A model generated the notes under the pieces. The model made no database searches. It was not told where the DNA came from and saw only the letters and a list, made by a program, of their open reading frames with translations. From the NCBI GenBank assembly GCA_030598625.1, contig JAUVPO010000015.1, positions 1 through 15,774 on the forward strand: 15,774 nucleotides of DNA, given 5' to 3'. Source of the stretch: Deferribacteres bacterium (GTDB lineage Bacteria; Nitrospirota; Thermodesulfovibrionia; UBA6902). The translations under genes were made by a program, and so were the position numbers. Within the stretch, counting starts at the first letter, position 1; each line of letters begins with the position of its first letter. Positions 7,290-14,796 of this stretch are shown one piece after another.

Positions 7290-7318
7290 AATATCAAATG
7301 ACAAAACCTAACTGTCAA
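7290..7318 (-). promoter_or_regulatory. Predicted promoter of the Fis-type gene
   Basis: On the minus strand a consensus TTGACA (7318-7313) is followed after 17 nt by GATATT (7295-7290, four of six matches to TATAAT). It lies 55 bp before the start codon in the 171-bp gap after panC, so the regulator can be expressed apart from panC. An inverted repeat TGACA-N9-TGTCA (7299-7317) overlaps the -35 box and spacer. Confidence 0.5.
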
Positions 7319-7406
7319 ATTAAAAAAGTTTTAAGGATTCGAGGGTTCAAGTAAACAGAACTACTCTATAAAAAGGGCGAACAATTATCAAATGAACAAA
7401 TCCTTA

Positions 7407-8258
7407 TTAATGCTTGTTCACTATTATATTATCAATCAGCCTTATATTTCCAATTTTAACGGCAAGCAATATTGCTGCAGGCAATGTTATTTTTTGAACA
7501 GAGCCAAGGTCTTTGAGATTGACAATATCAATATAATCAATACCGGCAAGAGGTTCCGATCTTATTAACTTCTCCATTGCCTCTCTGACATCATCCGCAC
7601 TATCAAGATTTTCAGTCAAAATAAGTTTTTCCCCATGCTTTAATGTCTTAAACAAAACAGCAGCCGCTTTTCTCTCTTCAGGATTCAAGTAACTATTTCT
7701 TGAACTCATGGCCAGTCCGTCGGTTTCCCTTACTATTGGACAGACAACAATATCCATATCAAAATCCAGTTCTTCAACCAGCTTTTTTAGCACTGCCGTC
7801 TGTTGAAAATCCTTCTGCCCGAAATACGCCCTGTCAGGCACAACAATATTGAAAAGCTTTGCAACCACAGTCGCCACACCGTTAAAATGCCCGGGCCTTG
7901 AACCCCCGCAGAGTATCCGACCGATGCTTCCGATATCGATTGATGTCGAATATCCCTCAGGATACATTTCTCCACTTTCAGGCATAAGAAGGACCCCGAC
8001 ATCAAGCGCAGAAAGTTTTTCTGAATCTCCTTCCATATCTCTCGGATACCGTTGAAAATCCTCATCCGGTCCAAACTGTGTCGGGTTTATGAAAATGCTG
8101 ACAACGGTTACGTCATTTTCATCTTTCGACCGCTTAACAAGACTGAGGTGGCCTTCATGTAACGCTCCCATTGTAGGAACAAAGCCGATTGCTTTACCCC
8201 CGGCCTTAAGTCGCCTGCTCAATGCCTGCATGTCTTTTATATTTTTGATTATCTTCAT
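7407..8258 (-). CDS. panC: Pantoate--beta-alanine ligase (pantothenate synthetase)
   Basis: Joins pantoate and beta-alanine using ATP to make pantothenate, the precursor of coenzyme A, in the cytoplasm. The 283 residues match the family length. Visible motifs are the nucleotidyltransferase signature PTMGALHEGHLSLV (28-41, H34 and H37 binding ATP), SIFINPTQFGPDEDFQRYPR, the RPGHFNGVATVVAKLFNIV substrate region, DRAYFGQKDFQQ, and the KMSKS-like MSSRNSYL. The ATG at 8258 begins directly with the family N-terminus (MKIIKNIKDMQ), though the ribosome-binding site is weak. It lies 58 bp after ispG on the same strand. No panB or panD is in the window, so the rest of the pathway is elsewhere. Confidence 0.97.
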   Translation of the reverse strand: MKIIKNIKDMQALSRRLKAGGKAIGFVPTMGALHEGHLSLVKRSKDENDVTVVSIFINPTQFGPDEDFQRYPRDMEGDSEKLSALDVGVLLMPESGEMYPEGYSTSIDIGSIGRILCGGSRPGHFNGVATVVAKLFNIVVPDRAYFGQKDFQQTAVLKKLVEELDFDMDIVVCPIVRETDGLAMSSRNSYLNPEERKAAAVLFKTLKHGEKLILTENLDSADDVREAMEKLIRSEPLAGIDYIDIVNLKDLGSVQKITLPAAILLAVKIGNIRLIDNIIVNKH

Positions 8259-8316
8259 GTATGAATTTTATCCCATACTTGATGCTGGAAAAACTCCGAA
8301 GAATATATGAGGACAT

Positions 8317-9369
8317 TTATAGTTTCTTAATCTCTCGCATCAGCGTACTGAACAGCTCCCGCTCTTTCAAAGTCTTAACCACTTTACCGTGCTTAAAAAG
8401 GATGCCCATCCCCTTGCCGCCGGCTATTCCGATGTCGGCTTCCCTTGCTTCGCCCGGACCGTTTACAACGCACCCCATTACAGCTACCTTAATGGATTTC
8501 TTTTCACCGGATATTTTCTTTTCAACCTTATCAACGAGTCCCCTTATATCAATCTGACAGCGTCCGCAGGTAGGGCATGATATCAGCTCCGGTCCGATTT
8601 GCCTTAAATGCAGGGATTTCAGGATCTCGTATGCAACTTTTACTTCTTCGACAGGATCCGCCGTCAGGGACACCCTAATTGTATCTCCTATCCCTTCCGA
8701 CAGCAGTATGCCCAGGCCGACCGCGCTTTTGACTGTCCCGGAAAAAGCAGGGCCGGCCTCTGAAATTCCAATGTGCACGGGATATCTGAATTTTGCAGAA
8801 AAAAGGCGGTACGCTTCAACTGTTTTCATTACATCCGACGCCTTGAGCGAAACCTTGATAGCCCTGAACTTCAAATCTTCAAGAATTCTTATATGTCGTC
8901 CGGCGCTTTCGACAAGCGCCTTTGCAGTTGGATGCTTGTGCTTTCTTAAAAGGTCTTTTTCAAGAGAGCCGGCGTTTACCCCTATTCTGATTGGAACACC
9001 TTTGTCTCCGGCAGCGCTTACGATTTCCTTTACCTTAAGCCTGCTGCCGATATTTCCAGGGTTGATTCTCAGTCCGTCCGCTCCATTGGCCACTGCCTCA
9101 AGGGCAAGCCGGTGATCAAAGTGGACGTCTGCAATAAGAGGAATCTTTATCTTTTTCTTTAAGGACCTTATCGCCCCGGCTGCCTCGGCATTCAGTACGG
9201 CAACCCTGACCGCTTCACAACCGGCGGTCTGAAGCCTTTTAATTTGTGCTACTGTGGAAGGAACATCGCATGTGTCGGTCTTTGTCATTGACTGGACAAT
9301 AACAGGAGATCCGCCTCCGATCTTGAGACCTCCGAGAATTATATGTTTAGTTGCTTTTTTTCTGGCCAT
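8317..9369 (-). CDS. ispG: 4-hydroxy-3-methylbut-2-enyl diphosphate synthase (flavodoxin/ferredoxin)
   Basis: Catalyses the penultimate step of the methylerythritol phosphate route to isoprenoids, reducing MEcPP to HMBPP with a [4Fe-4S] cluster. A protein of 350 residues, the length of the short two-domain bacterial form. The N-terminal TIM barrel is clear (VQSMTKTDTCDV, IPLIADVHFDHRLALEA, LRINPGNIG, PIRIGVNAGSLEKDLL). The C-terminal domain holds the cluster ligands in SCPTCGRC and in GCVVNGPGEA, followed by DIGIAGGKG. The ATG at 9369 lies inside the end of mltG, overlapping by 23 bp, so translation of the two is probably coupled. The plant- and Chlamydia-type insert domain is absent. Confidence 0.97.
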   Translation of the reverse strand: MARKKATKHIILGGLKIGGGSPVIVQSMTKTDTCDVPSTVAQIKRLQTAGCEAVRVAVLNAEAAGAIRSLKKKIKIPLIADVHFDHRLALEAVANGADGLRINPGNIGSRLKVKEIVSAAGDKGVPIRIGVNAGSLEKDLLRKHKHPTAKALVESAGRHIRILEDLKFRAIKVSLKASDVMKTVEAYRLFSAKFRYPVHIGISEAGPAFSGTVKSAVGLGILLSEGIGDTIRVSLTADPVEEVKVAYEILKSLHLRQIGPELISCPTCGRCQIDIRGLVDKVEKKISGEKKSIKVAVMGCVVNGPGEAREADIGIAGGKGMGILFKHGKVVKTLKERELFSTLMREIKKL

Positions 9370-10390
9370 TGCCTGATTTCTTCCCGCCGTTGAGCTGATA
9401 AAGCATCACCGCCTTAACATGCTCCTTGCCCGTCCTTGAGAAATAATGCGTGCCGTCATTTTTGGCTACAAAGTACAGATAATCCACATCAGCTGGGTGG
9501 AGGGCCGCCTCTATGGACTTTATTCCCGGAGATGCAATCGGCCCCGGCGGCAGGCCTTTAATTTTATATGTATTATACGGAGTAACTCTCCTTAAGTCCC
9601 TGTACCTGATGCGTTTCCACCTTTTTTTTACGCCATAGAGGACCGTGGGGTCAGCCTGGAGTCTCATATTCCTTTTTAGACGGTTATGGTAAACAGCGGA
9701 TATTAGCGACCTTTCTTCATTGAATACGGCCTCTTTCTCAATAATTGACGCGAGAGTTAAAACCTCGTTTTCGGTGAATCCAAGTTCTTCAGCCCTTGCC
9801 ATCAACAAACCGTTAATGCTTTCCCGTGTTCTCCGGACCATTGTTTTGAAAATTATTTCAGGCGCTATCCCCTTCGTAAAACTGTAGGTGTCAGGAAAAA
9901 TATAACCTTCCAGACTTGGCGCGTTTATATTTAAAGCACCGAGGAAGTCTTTATCATAAACAAGCCTCCATGATTCATCATCAACCAGTTTTTTTTCTTC
10001 AAGCTTACTTCTTATGTATACGAGCGTTGAACCCTCAGGGATTGTAATACTGTACTGTATTGTCCTGCCTTCAATCAGACCATAAAAAATCTGTAAAGGG
10101 CTCATCGTAGCGCTCAGACTGTAATATCCGGGTTTTAGTTTTCTGTCAGTCATGCTTATCCTGCCCAGCAAAAGCAATGACAGTCTGTTTTTTATGATGC
10201 CGTTATCTTTCAATATGGCAATCCCTTTTGAGTATGTAGCCCCTTTTGGAATTTCGACCTCTTTCCATTTCCCCTTAAAAGAAACAGGTGTGGACAGATT
10301 AATAAACACAATGAGACTTGCAAAAAAAATAAAACTAAAAGCTATAAAGGCTATGCTCGTCAGCCCCTCAGAATATTTTTTCATAAACAA
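9347..10390 (-). CDS. mltG: Endolytic murein transglycosylase MltG
   Basis: Cuts nascent peptidoglycan strands in the periplasmic face of the inner membrane and is thought to release newly made glycan from the synthase. A protein of 347 residues (E. coli about 340). One membrane anchor lies at about residues 11-31 (TSIAFIAFSFIFFASLIVFI). A LysM-like part follows (IPKGATYSKGIAILKDNGII), then the YceG core with LEGYIFPDTYSF, ASIIEKEA carrying the catalytic Glu218, VYHNRLKRNMRLQADPTVLYG and TPYNTYKIKGLPPGPIASPG. The preferred start is TTG at 10390, 9 nt after GGAAGG; an in-frame ATG two codons later is 15 nt away. First of the mltG-ispG pair. Confidence 0.95.
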   Translation of the reverse strand: MFMKKYSEGLTSIAFIAFSFIFFASLIVFINLSTPVSFKGKWKEVEIPKGATYSKGIAILKDNGIIKNRLSLLLLGRISMTDRKLKPGYYSLSATMSPLQIFYGLIEGRTIQYSITIPEGSTLVYIRSKLEEKKLVDDESWRLVYDKDFLGALNINAPSLEGYIFPDTYSFTKGIAPEIIFKTMVRRTRESINGLLMARAEELGFTENEVLTLASIIEKEAVFNEERSLISAVYHNRLKRNMRLQADPTVLYGVKKRWKRIRYRDLRRVTPYNTYKIKGLPPGPIASPGIKSIEAALHPADVDYLYFVAKNDGTHYFSRTGKEHVKAVMLYQLNGGKKSGNGQKKSN

Positions 10391-10636
10391 TTTTTTTAAC
10401 CTTCCATGTAACTATTACGGCTTAGAGCGACTATTCCCTAAGCTGAAAGGCAAATTCCATTTGTTAAAGCTATCCCTGAATATTTATCTCCGATATTAAC
10501 CCCCATATTCTTCATAATAAATAGCATGCCAAATAAATTAGATAAAATCAAATCGAATTACAACTCAAGGGCTTAGGGCTCTGAGGGCGGGATATTAAAG
10601 CAGTTCATGTGGAAAGCATATTACTATCGGCAATAG
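10391..10636. other. Noncoding gap upstream of mltG
   Basis: A 246-bp AT-rich stretch with no convincing gene. It should hold the mltG promoter, but no pair of boxes is convincing. A 6-bp inverted repeat, GCTTAG (10420-10425) and CTAAGC (10438-10443), lies 30-53 bp upstream of the mltG start. The word GCTTAGGG recurs about 120 bp further on near 10570. Confidence 0.4.
10400..10405 (-). promoter_or_regulatory. Shine-Dalgarno favouring a TTG start (mltG)
   Basis: GGAAGG on the minus strand lies 9 nt before TTG at 10390 and 15 nt before the in-frame ATG at 10384. The spacing favours TTG; the protein differs by only two residues. Confidence 0.5.
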
Positions 10637-10909
10637 TTATTCACGTTTAAGCAATATAAAAGCAACTACGGTTATTGCAGTAATCGCGAGCAATTCAGCT
10701 ATGATCAGGTTGGAATCAATGGCAGTATGTCCCCATAGCCCAGCTTCTCCCGGTCCCGATATGAACGACAATAATTGCGGCTTTATGTGATGACCTATAA
10801 ACCGCTTGGAACCATTTGGATAATATCTCACATATGGCACATACAAAAAGCCGATAAACAGAACAGCGTAAACATAACCTATCAGGATAAGCTTTTGACG
10901 CTTTCTCAT
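10637..10909 (-). CDS. Small two-helix membrane protein, unknown function
   Basis: A 90-residue protein with two hydrophobic segments: about residues 8-26 (LILIGYVYAVLFIGFLYVP) and 67-86 (NLIIAELLAITAITVVAFIL). Between them lies a polar loop with RYYPNGSKRFIGHH. The start MRKRQK is positively charged, so the N-terminus is probably cytoplasmic with the loop outside; the C-terminus ends in LLKRE. The ribosome-binding site is weak and no clear promoter was found. I do not recognise a family. The clean two-helix layout and typical charge distribution support a real gene, but nothing points to a role, and it is separated from mltG by about 250 bp. Confidence 0.55.
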   Translation of the reverse strand: MRKRQKLILIGYVYAVLFIGFLYVPYVRYYPNGSKRFIGHHIKPQLLSFISGPGEAGLWGHTAIDSNLIIAELLAITAITVVAFILLKRE

Positions 10910-11096
10910 CTTTATTCTCTGTAACTATCCATACTTGAACGCAATTTAATATCCATAATTTTTATCAATTACCATACACCGTGGAGATGCACTTTGTTTT
11001 CATGGAATGAAGTAATTATATCAGAGCCATAGAAAATAAAGGAAGAAAAAGACACTGGAAAGACATGTTTTTTTAACCGCACGACAAGGGATAAAA

Positions 11097-11116
11097 TTAT
11101 TTATTGTTTGAAATAA
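11097..11116. repeat. Short inverted repeat upstream of the SH3b gene promoter
   Basis: TTATTT (11097-11102) and AAATAA (11111-11116) are complementary across 8 nt and end 1 nt before the predicted -35 box. It could be a regulator site; it is AT-only and may be chance. Confidence 0.2.
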
Positions 11117-11117
11117 C

Positions 11118-11147
11118 TTGACATAATGCCACTTAAGGTTTTAAAAC
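11118..11147 (+). promoter_or_regulatory. Predicted promoter of the SH3b gene
   Basis: A consensus TTGACA (11118-11123) followed after 18 nt by TAAAAC (11142-11147, four of six matches). It lies in the 266-bp gap after the divergent small membrane protein and about 30 bp before the start codon of the SH3b gene. Confidence 0.45.
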
Positions 11148-11175
11148 ATTAATAGTATATTAAGAGGAGGATTAA

Positions 11176-11622
11176 ATGAAAGAATTTTTTACTTTTATAT
11201 TGGCTATCTTTATTTTACTTAGCATTAGCAATTATTCTCATGCATTATGCGTTAATGTGCCGGAAGCCAATCTCAGAAATGGTCCCGACACCAAGCATGA
11301 AAAAACATGGGAAGTTTTCAAATACATGCCCTTTAAAAAGCAGAGTTCTAAAGGGAACTGGTACAAGGTCAAGGATGTGGACGGTGATTCTCATTGGATT
11401 TATAAGAATCTGGTTACCGATAAATTTCGATGTGCGGTAGTCAAGGTGGATAAAGCCAATGTCAGGAACGGTCCTGGAACCGGTTATGGAAAAAACGCCT
11501 TGAGCCCTGCCTTAAAATATGACTCTTTTAAGGTGATCAAGATAAAATCCTCCTGGGTAAAGGTCATTGATGAATTCGGTGATACAGGATGGATATTCAG
11601 GAAGCTTCTATGGATACACTGA
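11176..11622 (+). CDS. Secreted protein with two SH3b domains
   Basis: A 148-residue protein with a typical signal peptide: KE at the start, a hydrophobic core (FFTFILAIFILLSI) and a likely cut after SHA at residue 23. The mature part is two bacterial SH3 repeats, at about 25-85 and 88-147. Each has the marker (L/V)RNGPxT: EANLRNGPDTKHEKTWEV and KANVRNGPGTGYGKNAL. Each ends in a Trp-containing strand, SHWIYKNLV and TGWIFRKLLW. SH3b domains commonly bind peptidoglycan or other wall components. There is no catalytic domain. The ribosome-binding site GAGGAGG is strong. It is 114 bp upstream of the bactofilin gene on the same strand, so a shared envelope role is possible. It could equally be a periplasmic binding protein for an unknown ligand. 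Confidence 0.88.
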   Translation: MKEFFTFILAIFILLSISNYSHALCVNVPEANLRNGPDTKHEKTWEVFKYMPFKKQSSKGNWYKVKDVDGDSHWIYKNLVTDKFRCAVVKVDKANVRNGPGTGYGKNALSPALKYDSFKVIKIKSSWVKVIDEFGDTGWIFRKLLWIH

Positions 11623-11736
11623 GCAGATCGGGACTATAATAAAGTATGGTTTTGTTAGCTAATAACACTTAATAACCTTAAAAAAATCGGGGGAACAGCG
11701 CCTTCATGGATTCTTCGATTTGGAAAAGGGGGATAT

Positions 11737-12321
11737 ATGTTTAAACCATGGGAACAAAAAGATGAGGATGAAAAGATTAATAATAACGAGGAACATTCAT
11801 CAGAACACGTCAGTGAGAAAAAAACAAATACTATACTGAAAGGGAACAAACTAATAGGCGATATAAATGTAACATGCGATTTGGAACTAAGCGGAGATAT
11901 TGAAGGCAATATAACATCCGTGCAAGGCTCCAACATTGTTATAAAGGGAATTTGCAAGGGGAACATAGAGACCAGGGAAGGCAATGTTGATATACATGGA
12001 GAGCTGCAAAGCGGAAACATTACCGCAGGCAATGACGTAAATATCATGGGGAAATTCAACGGAGGACATATAAAGGCAAACGGGAAGATATATGTAAACG
12101 GTGAATTCAACGGCAAATTGCAGGCCAAGGAAATTGAAATAGGCGCTAACGCCAGAGGCAAAGGAGATATACAATATGAAGAATCCATATCTATTGCCAA
12201 AGGGAGCAGAGTCGAGGGACAGATCAATCAGGTCCAGGAACTCAAGCTGATCAAAAACACTCCTGGAATGGAAGCCTTAGACATTGAGCCTCCTTCCAAG
12301 GAAATGACCGGGACCCAGTAA
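11737..12321 (+). CDS. Bactofilin (polymer-forming cytoskeletal protein)
   Basis: A 194-residue bactofilin (DUF583). The core, about residues 30-165, is a right-handed beta-helix built from short repeats with glycine turns (GDINVTCDLELSGDIEGNIT, GNVDIHGELQSGNITAGNDV, GKIYVNGEFNGKLQAKEIEI). It is flanked by disordered tails: an acidic N-terminus rich in E, D and N (residues 5-30) and a C-terminus ending in KEMTGTQ. Bactofilins assemble into filaments without nucleotide and often sit under the membrane, organising peptidoglycan enzymes. The ribosome-binding site AAGGGGG precedes the ATG. It follows the SH3b gene; no terminator was found between them, so co-transcription is possible. The core is longer and the tails more hydrophilic than in the smallest members. 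Confidence 0.93.
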   Translation: MFKPWEQKDEDEKINNNEEHSSEHVSEKKTNTILKGNKLIGDINVTCDLELSGDIEGNITSVQGSNIVIKGICKGNIETREGNVDIHGELQSGNITAGNDVNIMGKFNGGHIKANGKIYVNGEFNGKLQAKEIEIGANARGKGDIQYEESISIAKGSRVEGQINQVQELKLIKNTPGMEALDIEPPSKEMTGTQ

Positions 12322-12414
12322 TTCAATTTATAGACAAACGATTTAATTTCATAAAGCCGATACGATATTCAGGACGTACAAAGCCAACAATCTATCAGGA
12401 TCTCCGCGAAAAAA

Positions 12415-12417
12415 GGA
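12415..12417 (+). promoter_or_regulatory. Short-spaced Shine-Dalgarno before a TTG start (M20 gene)
   Basis: AAAAGGA ends 3 nt before TTG at 12421. The spacing is short, but the next in-frame ATG (residue 16, 12466) lies inside the conserved first helix of the family, so TTG is preferred. Confidence 0.45.
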
Positions 12418-12420
12418 ATT

Positions 12421-13599
12421 TTGAAAAAAATCAACAAAATCGTAAGCGATGAACTGTTTGAGTGGATGCGGGATATCAGGCGGACAATTCATCAGTGGCC
12501 TGAACCGGCATTTAAAGAAAAAAAAACCGCCAGGCTCATATCAAGAAATCTGAAAAAACTGGGGATCAAATACCAGACAGGCATCGCGGAGACAGGAATA
12601 GTCGGGAAATTAATGACTGATGAACATTCCCCAACCGTCGGCCTCAGGGCTGATATGGATGCCCTCCCTATAACTGAAGATACGGGGCTACCCTTCTCGT
12701 CACAGAACACGGGAGTTATGCACGCCTGCGGACATGACGGTCACGTAGCTATTTTGCTGGGCGCAGCGGCGATTTTAAAAAAAAATCCCCCGGAAGGGAA
12801 CACGGTTTTCATTTTTCAGCCCGCTGAAGAGGGAGAGGGCGGCGCAAAACCAATGATTGAACAGGGAGCGCTCGACAATGTTGATATAATATTTGGAGGT
12901 CATATCGAGAGACATTATAAGGCGGGGACGCTTTGTATAAAAACAGGGGTGCACACATCCCATACCGATGCCTTTGAAATAAAGATTACGGGTAGAGGCG
13001 GTCACGCGGCGCGACCGCATGAGGCTATAGATGCCGTGCTCATTGCAAGCCAGTTCGTCGTAAATCTCCAAACCATAGTCTCGCGGGAAATAGATCCTCT
13101 ACACCCTTCGGTAATAACTGTAGGGTATATCAAAGCCGGAACAGTACATAATGCAATTGCTGATAAGGCGGTTTTAAGGGGAACAATCAGAACCACAGAA
13201 GAATCCGTACGGGTGCAAATACTGGAGAAGATCAGGAAAATGGGATCATCTCTTTCAATCCTGTATGATGCGGAGATCAATGTTATTTTAAAACCGGGGT
13301 ATCCACCGATAATAAATGAAAAAGACGCCACCAAATTTGCAATACATGTCGCTGAAAAATTAGTAGGTAAGGGGAATACAATCGCGCTTTCTTATCCAAG
13401 TCTCGGCGGTGAAGACTTTTCTTATTATTTACAGCAAATACCGGGGTGTTTTGTCAGATACGGAGCTGCGAAAGAAGGGCATGAAATGATACCTTCCCAC
13501 AGCCCGAAATTTGATTTTGATGAAGAAGCGCTGAGAATCGGAGCAGCCTATCTGTCCGAACTTGTGAGATACGCGGTAAGAAAAATAAGGAAGAGCTGA
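12421..13599 (+). CDS. M20D-type metallo-amidohydrolase (N-acyl amino acid / hippurate hydrolase family)
   Basis: A 392-residue zinc or manganese hydrolase of the M20D group, which includes hippurate hydrolases, IAA-amino acid hydrolases and N-acetyl-diaminopimelate deacetylases; it cuts an amide bond between an acyl group and an amino acid. Motifs: GLRADMDALPI (74-84), MHACGHDGH (100-108, C103 and H105 as metal ligands), FQPAEEGEGGA (132-142, catalytic Glu136 and metal Glu137), H161, the dimerisation-domain GRGGHAARPHEAIDAV, and LGGEDFSYYLQQIPGCF near residue 340. There is no signal peptide, so it is cytoplasmic. It starts at TTG with AAAGGA close upstream and lies 99 bp after the bactofilin gene. 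The next genes are a GCS2-type ligase and a GGT-like enzyme, which suggests it may trim an amide-linked product. The substrate cannot be told from sequence. Confidence 0.93.
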   Translation: MKKINKIVSDELFEWMRDIRRTIHQWPEPAFKEKKTARLISRNLKKLGIKYQTGIAETGIVGKLMTDEHSPTVGLRADMDALPITEDTGLPFSSQNTGVMHACGHDGHVAILLGAAAILKKNPPEGNTVFIFQPAEEGEGGAKPMIEQGALDNVDIIFGGHIERHYKAGTLCIKTGVHTSHTDAFEIKITGRGGHAARPHEAIDAVLIASQFVVNLQTIVSREIDPLHPSVITVGYIKAGTVHNAIADKAVLRGTIRTTEESVRVQILEKIRKMGSSLSILYDAEINVILKPGYPPIINEKDATKFAIHVAEKLVGKGNTIALSYPSLGGEDFSYYLQQIPGCFVRYGAAKEGHEMIPSHSPKFDFDEEALRIGAAYLSELVRYAVRKIRKS

Positions 13600-13689
13600 T
13601 TATTGATTGACAATTTGTAATGGCTACTTGAATGCTTAAAACAACCTGTTGATCGTTAAACCGGGAATCGGTCATAAGCAATTTATTAA

Positions 13690-14796
13690 ATGGAAAAACT
13701 CGTTTTCAATAAATCTTCCGATCCCACTATAGGTGTTGAGATCGAATTACAGATACTCGATCCCGAAACCCTTGAGATGAAATCCCGCGCGCCTGAAATC
13801 CTGGAAAAAGTGCCCCCCTCTCTAAAGGAAAGAATAAAACCCGAGTTTATTCAGTCAATGGTCGAAATCAATACCGGAATCTGTTCAACAATTTCAGAAG
13901 TGGAAAAAGACTTAAGGGATACTTATTCGCATCTTAACGATATTACGGAAGGATTAGGGGCAACTCTTTATGCGGGAAGCCTTCATCCTTTCTCGAAAAC
14001 AACCGACCAGATCGTTTCCGACCATCCCAGATACAAAAAGATAATGAATGAATTACAGTTAGTCGGGAAAAGATTCATAAGCCAGGGGCTGCATGTACAT
14101 ATCGGCGTTTCCGATGAAGAGGAGGCCATCAAGATCAATAACAATCTCAGGATATATCTTCCGATCCTGCTTGCCCTTACCACCTCATCTCCATTTTATG
14201 AAACGGGTGATACAGGGCTGATGTCCTACAGGTCTAAATTGTTTGACGCCCTTCCCCTGGCAGGTATGCCGGACTCACTGTATGACTGGAAAGAATTTAA
14301 TACCCTTGTCAACCTTCTCAAAAAAAGCGGGATTATCGAATCCGTTAAAGATATCTGGTGGGATGTGAGACCTCACCCCGAGTTCGGCACCGTTGAGGTT
14401 CGGATTTGCGACATCCCCTATTCCCTTCGCGATATTCTTGCAATAACGGCCCTTATTCAGGCGCTTGTAGTGGCGCTGGCGGAACAGTATGAAAATCCGG
14501 AGCCGCATATTCAAATTCTCCGTTCAAATAAATGGCAGGCGGCCCGTTACAGCCTTGAAGGGTTTTATGTGGATCCGTTTTTCGGCAGGAAATACTCAAT
14601 GAAAGAAGCGGCAACGTATCTCTACAGACATGTAAAACCCGCAGCCGAAGCGCTCGAATCCACTGACTATCTTGATGATATTCCGGAAACCATTAATCGC
14701 ACGACCGGCGCGCATATTCAAAAAAAAATTTATTACGGCAATGGCAATAATTTCAGTGAAATGATCAAAAAAATGCAGGGGCTTTTCTTTAAATGA
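13690..14796 (+). CDS. YbdK-type carboxylate-amine ligase (GCS2 family)
   Basis: A 368-residue ATP-grasp-like ligase of the glutamate-cysteine ligase family 2. Such enzymes activate the gamma-carboxyl of glutamate, or a related acid, and couple it to an amine; E. coli YbdK has weak gamma-glutamylcysteine activity. Motifs: IGVEIELQILDPETL (14-28, metal-binding Glu17 and Glu19), QSMVEINTGICSTISEVEKD, GLHVHIGVSDEEEA and the signature DIWWDVRPHPEFGTVEVRIC. The length matches YbdK. It is 90 bp after the M20 gene. Its stop overlaps the start of the next gene as ATGA, so the two are translationally coupled. No clear ribosome-binding site is seen before its ATG. No glutathione synthetase is present, so the product is not shown to be a glutathione precursor. 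Confidence 0.92.
   Translation: MEKLVFNKSSDPTIGVEIELQILDPETLEMKSRAPEILEKVPPSLKERIKPEFIQSMVEINTGICSTISEVEKDLRDTYSHLNDITEGLGATLYAGSLHPFSKTTDQIVSDHPRYKKIMNELQLVGKRFISQGLHVHIGVSDEEEAIKINNNLRIYLPILLALTTSSPFYETGDTGLMSYRSKLFDALPLAGMPDSLYDWKEFNTLVNLLKKSGIIESVKDIWWDVRPHPEFGTVEVRICDIPYSLRDILAITALIQALVVALAEQYENPEPHIQILRSNKWQAARYSLEGFYVDPFFGRKYSMKEAATYLYRHVKPAAEALESTDYLDDIPETINRTTGAHIQKKIYYGNGNNFSEMIKKMQGLFFK

Noticed and set aside
10420..10443. GCTTAG/CTAAGC inverted repeat upstream of mltG as an operator or RNA element
   Set aside because: Only 6 bp with a 12-nt loop, no link to promoter boxes; kept as a note in the gap entry.
10623..10637. ACTAT-CGGCA-ATAGT hairpin at the end of the small membrane protein gene as terminator
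   Set aside because: Weak 5-bp AT-rich stem without a U-tract.
11655..12227. Long open frame antisense to the bactofilin gene
   Set aside because: It is a shadow of the glycine- and asparagine-rich repeat coding sequence; the sense frame is a clear family member with a ribosome-binding site.
13607..13636. Promoter before the ligase gene starting from TTGACA at 13607
   Set aside because: The -35 box is perfect but no -10 box with correct spacing matches more than three positions.
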